Shown here piece after piece: positions 15,576 to 23,308 of a DNA stretch of 64,000 bases. How positions within the stretch are numbered: the first letter of the stretch is position 1; each line of letters opens with the position of its first letter. Position numbers and translations under genes: made by a program. The stretch spans positions 62,001-126,000 of the forward strand of contig DZCW01000001.1 in the NCBI GenBank assembly GCA_022736555.1. The letters run 5' to 3'. The notes under the pieces are model-generated. The model saw only the letters and a program-made list of their open reading frames with translations. It made no database searches and had not been told where the DNA came from. This DNA comes from Candidatus Saccharimonas sp. GTDB lineage: Bacteria; Patescibacteriota; Saccharimonadia; Saccharimonadales; Saccharimonadaceae.

Positions 15576-17096
15576 ATGAAACAGGGGATGGCGCTCGAGG
15601 TTATGCTTTCGGGAGAAAGTGTGTTGCTAACTGGTCCAGCTGGGGCCGGCAAGACTTTTGTGTTGAATCAATTTATTAGAATGGTCAAGAGTGAAGGTAA
15701 GCACGTATCCGTGACGGCTACGACTGGTCTAGCGGCGACACACTTAGGTGGTACGACTATTCACTCGTGGAGCGGAATTGGTGTCTCTGATCAGCTTTAT
15801 TCTGGCTTTGTTGATAATATCGCCAAGGGTCGCAGGGAAATTATCGAAAAGACTGATGTGCTAATTATCGACGAGATTAGTATGCTACATGATTATCGTT
15901 TAGATATGGTTGACGAAGTCTGCCGTGCAGTGCGTGGCAAGGACGAACCATTTGGTGGTATTCAGCTAATTATGAGTGGCGATTTCTTTCAATTACCGCC
16001 AATCAACCGGGGTGATTCACGGGCGGGCGGTTTTGTAGTTAATAGCAATGTTTGGCAAGAACTCGACCCAGCTATTTGCTACCTCGAGGAACAGCATCGT
16101 CAGGATGATGAGGAATTATTAGATATCTTAAACGCACTCAGGGCTGGCGAATTACGTCGCAATCATGCCGAAAAACTATTGGCGCGAGTTGACGTCGTGC
16201 CTAGCGGTGACGAACCTTTGACTGAACTTCACACCGTTAATATCGATGTCGATCATTTAAACAATGAACGGTTAGAAACTCTGGAAGGTGATGAGATTTT
16301 CTACACACAGACGACAACTGGCAGCAAGAATTATGTTGAATCCCTACAACGATCCGTTCTAGCCCCAGCTACTCTGAGGTTAAAAAAGAATGCATTTGTT
16401 ATGGCGGTTAAAAACAGCATGGATCGTAAATATGCTAACGGTAGTTTGGGTGTGGTGATCGATTTCGAACCGGGTACTGAATATCCAGTTGTCGAGTTTA
16501 AAAGCGGTAAGGTCGTAACTATGTCGCCAGACACTTGGGAACTGCGCGATGGTGATAAAAAACGCGCCAGTATAACTCAAATACCGCTCAGATTGGCGTG
16601 GGCTATAACGGTTCATAAATCCCAGGGTATGACACTGGATTCGGCACGAATTGATCTGCGAAAAGCCTTTGTCGAAGGCATGGGATACGTTGCATTAAGC
16701 CGAGTAAAAAATTTGCACAGTTTGTATCTATCGGGTATAAACCAAATGGCGCTACGGGTTAGCGAAGATGCCCAGATTATTGATATAAATTTGCGCGATA
16801 AAGCCGCCAGGGATCTAAAGCGTTTTGCGCATTTGGATGGTAATATCGAAAAACGCAAAACCGAGCTGTTAAAAAAGCCAGTCAAAAAAGCCAGCGGTTG
16901 GGCTGACAAGATCGCCAAAATGCGTGAATCATATCCTAACGCCTATAAACCATGGGATGCCCAGCAGGATGCCGCGCTAAAAGAAAAATTTCAAAACGGG
17001 GTACCAGTCAAAGAACTGAGCCAGCTACTTGGTCGCCATGAGGGTTCGGTTGTTATGCGTTTACAAAAACATTTCGGCGAAGACATTGTTATATAA
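15576..17096 (+). CDS. Pif1/RecD2-type superfamily 1B helicase
   Basis: ATP-dependent 5'-3' DNA helicase of the Pif1 group. The 506-residue protein carries Walker A GPAGAGKT (20-27), motif Ia TATTGLAATHLGGTTIHSW, Walker B VLIIDEISML (95-104), a motif III-like IMSGDFFQLPPI, QHRQDD, and motif V/VI AITVHKSQGMTLD with YVALSRVKN. After the helicase core a basic linker leads to about 60 residues (KPWDAQQDAALKEKFQNGVP then ELSQLLGRHEGSVVMRLQK) that look like a helix-turn-helix for DNA or protein contact. Likely roles are G-quadruplex or R-loop removal. It is followed directly by yvcK, whose -10 overlaps its stop codon. Confidence 0.88.
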   Translation: MKQGMALEVMLSGESVLLTGPAGAGKTFVLNQFIRMVKSEGKHVSVTATTGLAATHLGGTTIHSWSGIGVSDQLYSGFVDNIAKGRREIIEKTDVLIIDEISMLHDYRLDMVDEVCRAVRGKDEPFGGIQLIMSGDFFQLPPINRGDSRAGGFVVNSNVWQELDPAICYLEEQHRQDDEELLDILNALRAGELRRNHAEKLLARVDVVPSGDEPLTELHTVNIDVDHLNNERLETLEGDEIFYTQTTTGSKNYVESLQRSVLAPATLRLKKNAFVMAVKNSMDRKYANGSLGVVIDFEPGTEYPVVEFKSGKVVTMSPDTWELRDGDKKRASITQIPLRLAWAITVHKSQGMTLDSARIDLRKAFVEGMGYVALSRVKNLHSLYLSGINQMALRVSEDAQIIDINLRDKAARDLKRFAHLDGNIEKRKTELLKKPVKKASGWADKIAKMRESYPNAYKPWDAQQDAALKEKFQNGVPVKELSQLLGRHEGSVVMRLQKHFGEDIVI

Positions 17097-17097
17097 T
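17092..17097 (+). promoter_or_regulatory. yvcK -10 box overlapping the helicase stop codon
   Basis: TATAAT at 17092-17097 includes the TAA stop of the helicase gene and ends 9 nt before the yvcK ATG. Confidence 0.5.
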
Positions 17098-17106
17098 AGA
17101 TAACAA

Positions 17107-18132
17107 ATGAACGAGCCTTTTACTAAGAATGATATCAAGATTGCGGTAATAGGTGGTGGTACCGGTAGTTTCACGTTGTTATCTGCCCTAAAAAAACACG
17201 CCAAGCAGCTAGCTGCAATTGTTAATATGTCCGATGACGGCGGTAGTACCGGGGTATTACGTGACGAACTAGGCGTATTGCCACCTGGTGATGTGCGCCA
17301 GTGTCTAGTGGCCTTGAGTGAATCGCCAAAGATTCGTGATCTATTTAATTATCGTTTTGAAGAGGGGACTTTTGGCGGACACTCGTTTGGTAATATTCTA
17401 ATTACGGCACTAGAAAAGGTGACAGGTGATTTTAATGAAGCAATTCAAACCGCTTCAGAGATTTTACGTGTCAGTGGAACGGTAATACCAGCTACGCTCG
17501 ATAATGTTCGATTGAAAATGGAATGGCCTGGTGCCAGTATTATATTACGGGGCGAGCGAGTGATTGCGGCTGATTATTTTAAACATGATCCGCGCCGAGC
17601 TGTATTATCATTAGTTCCACTAGCGAACGCTAACCCTACGGCGCTAAAGGCGATCGAACAAGCCGACATAGTCGTGATTGCGCCTGGCGATATGTATTCT
17701 TCCCTTGGTCCACTATTAGTAATTGACGGTATGGCCGAGGCTCTTCAAAAAACCGATGCTATTTGTGTTTATGTGTCAAATCTAGTGACAAAATATGGCC
17801 AAACTGCGGGCTTCACTGTTAGCGATCATGCCGGCGAGATTGAACGTTTCGTTGGTGAACCTTTTTTAGATTACGTTTTATATAATGAACAAACTCCGAC
17901 TAAGGAATTGGCGCGTAGATATAAAAAGGAAGATGCCTATTTGGTAAAAGTCGATAAAGCAGCTCTAAAAAAAGCATCATATATTGCTACACCTGGTAAT
18001 TTTCTAGGCAAGATGGCCGGTCGTAATAAATCGGATATCTTAATGGCAAAACGCCCATTAATACGTCATGATGCTGATGCAGTAGTAAAAGTTTTATTAG
18101 ACCTATACGATCAGGCTAGTAAGCGCCACTAA
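17107..18132 (+). CDS. yvcK: YvcK/CofD-like gluconeogenesis factor
   Basis: The 341-residue protein of the YvcK family binds UDP-sugars and is needed for cell-wall homeostasis on gluconeogenic substrates and for PBP1 localisation in Bacillus (family knowledge). Diagnostic segments are IAVIGGGTGSFTLLSALKKH, VNMSDDGGSTGVLRDELGVL, PPGDVRQCLVALSES and GGHSFGNILITAL. The usual partners rapZ and whiA are not adjacent; a helicase precedes it and the dcw cluster follows, which fits a wall-synthesis role. A hairpin lies after the stop. Confidence 0.92.
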   Translation: MNEPFTKNDIKIAVIGGGTGSFTLLSALKKHAKQLAAIVNMSDDGGSTGVLRDELGVLPPGDVRQCLVALSESPKIRDLFNYRFEEGTFGGHSFGNILITALEKVTGDFNEAIQTASEILRVSGTVIPATLDNVRLKMEWPGASIILRGERVIAADYFKHDPRRAVLSLVPLANANPTALKAIEQADIVVIAPGDMYSSLGPLLVIDGMAEALQKTDAICVYVSNLVTKYGQTAGFTVSDHAGEIERFVGEPFLDYVLYNEQTPTKELARRYKKEDAYLVKVDKAALKKASYIATPGNFLGKMAGRNKSDILMAKRPLIRHDADAVVKVLLDLYDQASKRH

Positions 18133-18152
18133 AATCATAATAGTATATACAA

Positions 18153-18184
18153 ATAGCCGTTGTAGTTAATATAACAACGGCTAT
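18153..18184. terminator. Hairpin after yvcK
   Basis: An 11-bp perfect stem (ATAGCCGTTGT at 18153-18163 and its complement at 18174-18184) with a 10-nt AT loop. There is no U-run, so termination is likely but not certain. Confidence 0.55.
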
Positions 18185-18274
18185 CATTAGAGTTGGCGCT
18201 GCCTCAGTTAATCCATGAACTTATCCACAAAACTGTGAATAAGTACCAGCTCAACCATTAAAAACTATAAAAAA

Positions 18275-18330
18275 TGGGGGTTGATGTGGGTAATGGTGGG
18301 TAGTATAGTTAACTCAGTGGAAAAAAGTGG
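18275..18330 (+). promoter_or_regulatory. Candidate MraZ operator: GGG repeats at 10-bp period
   Basis: GGGG (18277-18280), TGGG (18287-18290) and TGGG (18297-18300) are spaced exactly 10 bp apart. A second pair GTGG (18317-18320, 18327-18330) has the same period. MraZ binds direct TGGG/GTGG-type repeats upstream of its own gene in other bacteria. The first three cover the -35 and spacer, and the second pair lies at the start point, an arrangement suited to autorepression. Confidence 0.65.
18281..18309 (+). promoter_or_regulatory. mraZ promoter (TTGATG-N17-TATAGT)
   Basis: TTGATG (18281-18286), a 17-nt spacer and TATAGT (18304-18309) predict a start near 18316 and a leader of about 90 nt. 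That leader is AC-rich and almost free of G. Confidence 0.65.
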
Positions 18331-18405
18331 GTAACACCACCAAAACAAACAAACACCACTAATATCAAAAATAACCTAAGCGGAGCCGCAAATAGAAAGA
18401 ACAAT

Positions 18406-18777
18406 ATGGCAAGCATAGATTATTTCGAACGAAAGCTTGACGACAAGCGACGGTTGACAATACCAACCGAACTTCGGAATGAATTTGCTAGCGGTGTCGT
18501 ACTAACTCGCGGTTTCAACCAGTACCTACACCTGTATCCGAAACAAATTTGGGACAGGGAAGTCGAACCGGCGCTAAATGGCAGCATTCTCGATGAGAAG
18601 ATAGCCGATATGAACGTACGGTTTAGGCGTGGCAAGACTGAGGCTGAACTTGACCAGAAACAGGGTCGAGTTACAATCGAGCAGCACCTGCTAGATTATG
18701 CCGGGATTGATCACGAACTGGTCGCTGTCAGAGCTGGCGCTTACTGGCGCATTATGCCTCCGACTGCCGACGTTTAG
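18406..18777 (+). CDS. mraZ: Transcriptional regulator MraZ
   Basis: DNA-binding repressor of the division and cell wall cluster, built of two swapped-hairpin AbrB-like halves. The 123 residues show both conserved motifs: LDDKRRLTIPTELR (11-24) and QKQGRVTIEQHLLDYAG (about 82-98). It is a little shorter than the usual 140-150. It heads the dcw cluster as in most bacteria. Candidate operators cover its own promoter. No strong ribosome site is present (AGAAAGAAC before the ATG). Confidence 0.95.
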   Translation: MASIDYFERKLDDKRRLTIPTELRNEFASGVVLTRGFNQYLHLYPKQIWDREVEPALNGSILDEKIADMNVRFRRGKTEAELDQKQGRVTIEQHLLDYAGIDHELVAVRAGAYWRIMPPTADV

Positions 18778-18951
18778 GCTTCCGAATTTTCGTAGCTCTT
18801 TAAAAATTCATACGTAAAAACAAGAAAAACTCTCGAGATCAACTATCTGGTAGTTAGGCAGTGGGCTACGGGACCACATTAAAAAACTCGCGCACCTTCT
18901 TCAAAAAAACACACCTCCCAAAAAACTCCACCTCACACATAAGTCTCTCAA

Positions 18952-19006
18952 CCGAATAATTACAGCTTGTGATTTGCCTTCGGCAACCACTTTGACAATT
19001 ATTCGG
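18952..19006 (+). other. Two-tier structured RNA element
   Basis: The outer stem CCGAATAATT (18952-18961) pairs perfectly with AATTATTCGG (18997-19006). Inside is a TTGCC-TTC-GGCAA hairpin extended by GTG/CAC pairing. No U-run follows. It may end or stabilise the mraZ transcript, or be a cis-regulatory element; family unknown. Confidence 0.5.
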
Positions 19007-19084
19007 ACACTTATAAATAAAACAAACACACAACAAAAACAAACAGCCATAGCTACCAGTTAGGTGATCTCGAATAGCCGTTCA

Positions 19085-19093
19085 TGTTATCAT
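19085..19093 (+). promoter_or_regulatory. Extended -10 (TGT-TATCAT) of rsmH
   Basis: TATCAT (19088-19093) ends 8 nt before the ATG at 19102, so rsmH and the genes after it can be transcribed independently of mraZ, nearly leaderless. Confidence 0.5.
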
Positions 19094-19101
19094 GATAGGC
19101 A

Positions 19102-19998
19102 ATGAGTAAAGAACATCCACCACACAATCCATTACATGTTCCAGTCTTGTTAGAATCGACAGTTAAATTACTAGATCCAAAGTTGGGCGAGAGATATCTC
19201 GATCTGACGGCCGGATATGGTGGTCATGCTGAAAGAATTCTATCTATGACTGGCAATTATGCCGAGTCCATTCTAGTTGACCGTGACGATTACGCCATCG
19301 AGCGATTAACGCCATTATCAACAAAAGGGGCAAAGCTAATGCACACCGATTTTGTGACAGCTGCAAAACAGCTAGCAAAAGAGGGGCAAAAATTTGACAT
19401 AGTACTGATTGATTTGGGGGTGTCATCACCACAACTCGATCAGAGTGAGCGAGGGTTTTCTTTTACAAATAGTGGTCCGCTAGATATGCGTATGGATCGA
19501 CGTCAGGAAAAGAGCGCTAAAACGCTGGTTAATACTGCTTCGACCGAGGAATTAACGCATATCATTAACCAATACGGTGAAGAGCCTATTGGGCTATCGA
19601 GAACGATTGCAAAAACAATCGTCGCCAGTAGACCACTGTCTGAAACGAGCGAACTCGCCGATCTGATAAAACATGTATATCGTGGCAAATGGAAAAAAAT
19701 CCATCCAGCCACTCGCACCTTTCAAGCACTCCGGATTGCAGTCAACGATGAGCTACGGCAAGTCGAAGACTTGTTACTAAATTTGCCTCGCCTGTTAAAA
19801 GCGGGCGGGCGAGTTGGTATCATTAGCTTTCATAGTCTCGAAGACCGTATAGTCAAACGCTACTTAAAAGAGCAATTTGATTCCGGCTACGAAGCTGAAT
19901 TACTGCCATTGACCAAAAAGCTAATCGTCGGGAGTATCGATGATGTTCACAACCCGCGTGCACGCAGCAGTAAGTTACGTGTCGCAGTGAAAAAATAA
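19102..19998 (+). CDS. rsmH: 16S rRNA (cytosine(1402)-N(4))-methyltransferase
   Basis: MraW/RsmH methylates C1402 in the decoding centre. The 298-residue protein has the N-terminal HVPVLLESTVKLLDP, SAM-binding DLTAGYGGHAERIL, IDLGVSSPQLDQSERGFSF, GPLDMRMD, the RTFQALRIAVNDEL helix and the closing GIISFHSLEDRIVKRYLKE. All are standard for the family, and the length is normal. It sits second in the dcw cluster as usual, but 324 bp from mraZ and with its own -10 box. Confidence 0.97.
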   Translation: MSKEHPPHNPLHVPVLLESTVKLLDPKLGERYLDLTAGYGGHAERILSMTGNYAESILVDRDDYAIERLTPLSTKGAKLMHTDFVTAAKQLAKEGQKFDIVLIDLGVSSPQLDQSERGFSFTNSGPLDMRMDRRQEKSAKTLVNTASTEELTHIINQYGEEPIGLSRTIAKTIVASRPLSETSELADLIKHVYRGKWKKIHPATRTFQALRIAVNDELRQVEDLLLNLPRLLKAGGRVGIISFHSLEDRIVKRYLKEQFDSGYEAELLPLTKKLIVGSIDDVHNPRARSSKLRVAVKK

Positions 19999-20030
19999 AA
20001 CAAACAAAAAATAGGAAAGGGCAAAACACT

Positions 20031-20096
20031 ATGCCAGTTCACATATCAGTACAGTACGCAGACATCGCTCAAGTAGTGACTGTTCGCGTAAAGTAA
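20031..20096 (+). CDS. 21-codon ORF with strong ribosome site (possible leader peptide)
   Basis: AGGAAAGGG lies 9 nt before ATG 20031. The ORF encodes 21 residues (MPVHISVQYAD, then IAQVVTVRVK, then TAA). It begins 32 nt after rsmH and is followed by an 11-bp GC-rich hairpin and then the ftsL-like gene, which lacks a ribosome site. The layout resembles a leader peptide controlling a downstream hairpin, but no run of one codon suggests a sensed amino acid. It could equally be a small functional protein. Confidence 0.45.
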   Translation: MPVHISVQYADIAQVVTVRVK

Positions 20097-20107
20097 AAAT
20101 TTTTATA

Positions 20108-20134
20108 GCTCCGCCCACACTCTGTGGGCGGAGC
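20108..20134 (+). other. GC-rich 11-bp hairpin before the ftsL-like gene
   Basis: GCTCCGCCCAC (20108-20118) and GTGGGCGGAGC (20124-20134) form a perfect stem with a 5-nt loop. The plus-strand downstream flank is A-rich rather than U-rich, so it is not a standard plus-strand terminator; pausing, attenuation or mRNA protection are alternatives. Confidence 0.6.
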
Positions 20135-20169
20135 ACCAAAATAAACATAAACAGAAAAACTCCACCATA

Positions 20170-20517
20170 ATGTCTTATCAACGTACCCAAACTTTTAATA
20201 GTCGACGTCAACAGAATTGGTCTCGTAACCAAAATACTGTTGCTTTTACTTCAACTGTCAAACTTGGCCCTGTAACTCATACGGTTATAATTGCCCTTAT
20301 GATTACCGTACTTGGCTTGATATATTTAACGCAGGCTACGCGTGCGACGAGCTATGATTATGCTACTCAAAAAGTCGACAACCAAATTGCGGAACTAAAC
20401 TCTCAAAAAAGTGATTTAGAAGTTGAGAATGCACGATTAACTGCGCTCGAGACGGTCAAAAACAGCAATGTCGCCTCGACGATGACAACACCAGCTTCGA
20501 CTCAATACGCTCAGTAG
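20170..20517 (+). CDS. ftsL: FtsL/DivIC-like division protein
   Basis: Small bitopic divisome protein expected to form the FtsQ-FtsL complex that activates FtsW-FtsI. The 115 residues have a basic Gln/Arg-rich cytoplasmic tail, one TM (about 38-57) and an extracytoplasmic coiled coil (VDNQIAELNSQKSDLEVENARLTALE). Primary sequence is poorly conserved in this family, so the call rests on architecture and on its place between rsmH and ftsI, the canonical ftsL position. The leader is AC-rich with no visible Shine-Dalgarno. Confidence 0.78.
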   Translation: MSYQRTQTFNSRRQQNWSRNQNTVAFTSTVKLGPVTHTVIIALMITVLGLIYLTQATRATSYDYATQKVDNQIAELNSQKSDLEVENARLTALETVKNSNVASTMTTPASTQYAQ

Positions 20518-20526
20518 TAAGTTTAT

Positions 20527-22263
20527 ATGAATCTAGAATTACAAAAAGGCAGTCGTTCCAAAGTCCTAGCGACCATACTACTCGGTATTATGGTCGTATT
20601 TGTTATTAGGCTGTTCTACCTGCAGATAATCCAACATAGCTACTATGTTGGTAAGGCTAATCAAGAACAAATTAAACGACTAACTATTCCAGCTAAGCGC
20701 GGTGTAATCTACGCTTTAAATGATCAAACGCCAGTACCTCTCGTTATGAATCAGACAGTATATACGGTATTTGCAGATCCTCAGACAACGAATGATGATA
20801 ACAAAATTATTGATGTAATTCGACAAGTTGCTGGTGGAAATGCCAGGTCTAATCTAAAAGCCTTGCTTAATAATAAAGATAGCCGCTATCAAATTTTAGC
20901 AACTAGAATAACTCGTGTTCAAGCTGACAAAATAAAGAGTAATAACCTCAAGGGTATTGGTTTCCAAGAGCAATCTCAACGAGTATATCCCGAAGGATCG
21001 CTAGCGGCCCAAACTTTGGGTTTTGTTGATTTTAGCGGGGCTGGCCGTTATGGTATCGAGAGTGAACTAAATAGTCGATTAACTGGTATGGATGGACTAT
21101 TGCAATCAGTTACTGACGTTAGCGATGTACCGCTGACAATTGGTAATAATAATATCAATAAACCGGCTGTTGACGGTGATAATGTCGTTCTTAGTATTGA
21201 TAGCAATATTCAATCACGCGTAGAGCAGGCTTTGGTGGACGGTCTAAAGCGCACAGGCGCAACCAGAGGCAGCGCGATTGTTATTAACCCTAGTAACGGC
21301 AGAGTAATGGCAATGGCTAACTTACCAACATATGACCCATCTAAATTTAATGAAGTCCAAGATGCCGCCGCCTTTAATAACGGGGTTGTCTCGGCGCCAT
21401 ATGAGCCTGGGTCAGATGTGAAGACACTTACGATGGCGACGGGTATTGATAAGGGGGTAGTCACTCCCGATTCTACATATGTTAACACTGACTATATTCG
21501 GGTTGATGATATAGTAATATCGAATGCGGCGTTAGGGCATACTGGGACTATAAGTTTTCAATACGCGCTTAATTGGTCACTTAACACTGGGTTTGTCACT
21601 GTTGCTGAACGTTTAGGTGACGGCAAGAGTATAAATCTAAAGGCGCGACAAACAATGTACGATTATTTTTATAACCGATTCAAATTAGGGCAAATAACAG
21701 GTATAGAAGTGGCCAGTGAGGCCGAGGGCACTATCATACCACCAGAATCTGCAGATGGTAATGCGGTTAGATATTCTAATATGGCATTCGGTCAGGGTTT
21801 GGATGTAACTATGATACAAGTTGCATCGGCATTCTCTTCGTTAGTAAACGGCGGTAAATACTATAAACCTACAGTTTTAGCTGGTGTTATAGACAAAAAC
21901 GGTAAATATATTGAAAACAAGGTAACCACACCATCCAATCCGATTGCAAAATCGACGGCTGATCAAATGCGGGTAATGACTCATGTGGCTAGGGGAATGT
22001 TCATTGGTATAGACCCAGCTGGCTATTATATCGGTGGTAAAACCGGTACTTCGCAGGTTATTAAAAACGGGACCTATACTAGTGATGAAACGATTGCGAC
22101 ATATTTAGGCTATGGTGGTAGTGAAGATTTAACTAGGTATGTCATAATGGTACAGGTATCGGGCGACCACAAGGCGCTTGCTGGTAACACCGATGCTTTG
22201 CCGATTTTTACAGATATATCGAACTGGATGCTTAATTATTTAGAAATACAACCGAAGGGGTAG
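20527..22263 (+). CDS. ftsI: Septal peptidoglycan transpeptidase FtsI/PBP2-type
   Basis: Class B penicillin-binding protein that crosslinks septal peptidoglycan with FtsW. The 578-residue protein has a single N-terminal TM (about 14-34), a pedestal/dimerisation domain with AKRGVIYALNDQTPV, and the transpeptidase domain. The active-site motifs are S296-D-V-K299 (PGSDVK), SLN (351-353) and KTG (505-507). There are no C-terminal PASTA repeats. It starts 9 nt after the ftsL-like gene and is followed 3 nt later by mraY. Confidence 0.94.
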   Translation: MNLELQKGSRSKVLATILLGIMVVFVIRLFYLQIIQHSYYVGKANQEQIKRLTIPAKRGVIYALNDQTPVPLVMNQTVYTVFADPQTTNDDNKIIDVIRQVAGGNARSNLKALLNNKDSRYQILATRITRVQADKIKSNNLKGIGFQEQSQRVYPEGSLAAQTLGFVDFSGAGRYGIESELNSRLTGMDGLLQSVTDVSDVPLTIGNNNINKPAVDGDNVVLSIDSNIQSRVEQALVDGLKRTGATRGSAIVINPSNGRVMAMANLPTYDPSKFNEVQDAAAFNNGVVSAPYEPGSDVKTLTMATGIDKGVVTPDSTYVNTDYIRVDDIVISNAALGHTGTISFQYALNWSLNTGFVTVAERLGDGKSINLKARQTMYDYFYNRFKLGQITGIEVASEAEGTIIPPESADGNAVRYSNMAFGQGLDVTMIQVASAFSSLVNGGKYYKPTVLAGVIDKNGKYIENKVTTPSNPIAKSTADQMRVMTHVARGMFIGIDPAGYYIGGKTGTSQVIKNGTYTSDETIATYLGYGGSEDLTRYVIMVQVSGDHKALAGNTDALPIFTDISNWMLNYLEIQPKG

Positions 22264-22266
22264 AAT

Positions 22267-23307
22267 ATGGAAATGGAACAAGCAATAAGTAATTTAACTC
22301 ATGAGTTAACTGGTAACTTCGTGCTAAGCATGGGAGCTTTCTTAATAGCGATGCTACTAACGCCGGTATTCACGTTTATGGCGTATAGGTATAAATTCTG
22401 GAAAAAACAACGGACAACCAGCACTACTGGTGAGAAACTAGAGGTATTCAATAAATTGCATGCCGACAAGTTCAAGCGTAATATCCCAACGATGGCAGGT
22501 GTTATATTTGTAATCGCTATTACGGTGATAACCTTCGCTTTCAACTTGAACAGAGGCCAGACATGGTTGCCATTAGCTGCGCTTATTTGCGGCGGTTTTG
22601 TGGGTATATTAGATGATATCATCAATGTCCGTGGCAACGGCGACGGTGTTGCTGGGTTACGTTCTGGTATAAAATTTGTCATGATTACTGCTATTGGGTT
22701 GGCTTTAGGGTGGTTCTTTTTCGCTAAACTTGGCGCTACGGCGATCCACATACCATTTCTTGGCAATTGGATATTAGGCATGGCAATTATTCCGTTATTT
22801 GCCTTTGCGGTAGTCGCTACTAGCAATGCGGTTAATATAAGTGACGGCTTAGATGGTCTAGCTGGTGGTTTACTGGCTATTAGCTTCGGTGCATTCGGTA
22901 TTATCGCACTTTTCCAATCGCAGATTATGCTGTCTGGGTTTTGTTTCACTGTAGTTGGCGCATTGCTTAGTTATCTATGGTTTAACGTCTATCCAGCGCG
23001 CTTTTTTATGGGTGACGTAGGCAGTTTTGCTTTAGGAACTTCACTGGGCGTAGTAGCGATGCTGACTAACACGTTATTTCTATTACCAATAATCGGGGTA
23101 ATTTTTGTGGTTGAGGCCGGTTCGAGTTTAATACAGATCTTGAGTAAGCGTATATTTCACAAACGCATATTTATTTCAGCTCCATTTCATCAACATCTCG
23201 AAGCATCTGGTTGGCCAGAAACAAAGGTTACTATGCGTTTTTGGATAATTGCTATAGTAGCGTCATTTATAGGCATATTACTAGCTTTGGCTGGAGGCAG
23301 TATTTAA
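22267..23307 (+). CDS. mraY: Phospho-N-acetylmuramoyl-pentapeptide transferase
   Basis: Integral membrane enzyme that makes lipid I from UDP-MurNAc-pentapeptide and undecaprenyl phosphate. The 346-residue protein has ten predicted helices and the catalytic signatures PTMAGVIFV, GILDDIINV with GLRSGIKF, NAVNISDGLDGLAGGL and RIFISAPFHQHLEASGW. AAGGGG stands 6 nt before the ATG, a good ribosome site typical of internal operon genes here. Start 22267 or 22273. Confidence 0.96.
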   Translation: MEMEQAISNLTHELTGNFVLSMGAFLIAMLLTPVFTFMAYRYKFWKKQRTTSTTGEKLEVFNKLHADKFKRNIPTMAGVIFVIAITVITFAFNLNRGQTWLPLAALICGGFVGILDDIINVRGNGDGVAGLRSGIKFVMITAIGLALGWFFFAKLGATAIHIPFLGNWILGMAIIPLFAFAVVATSNAVNISDGLDGLAGGLLAISFGAFGIIALFQSQIMLSGFCFTVVGALLSYLWFNVYPARFFMGDVGSFALGTSLGVVAMLTNTLFLLPIIGVIFVVEAGSSLIQILSKRIFHKRIFISAPFHQHLEASGWPETKVTMRFWIIAIVASFIGILLALAGGSI

Positions 23308-23308
23308 A

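Larger units (their letters stand above)
18778..19101 (+). other. Intergenic region mraZ-rsmH with structure and G-poor tracts
   Basis: There is no coding frame with support in these 324 bp. Two short hairpins (AACTA/TAGTT and GTGG/CCAC) lie near 18840-18885. A 70-nt stretch almost without G (18880-18950) follows, then a 55-nt two-tier hairpin, a second AC-rich stretch, and the rsmH -10 box. Confidence 0.5.

Noticed and set aside
20029-20232. 67-codon minus-strand frame near the start of the ftsL-like gene
   Set aside because: Its start lies inside the coding ftsL-like gene, antisense to it, and it has no promoter or ribosome site on that strand; the short plus-strand ORF has a much better one.
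22299-22949. 216-codon antisense frame inside mraY
   Set aside because: Shadow of a membrane-protein gene whose codon bias keeps the opposite strand open; residues are low in complexity and match no family.
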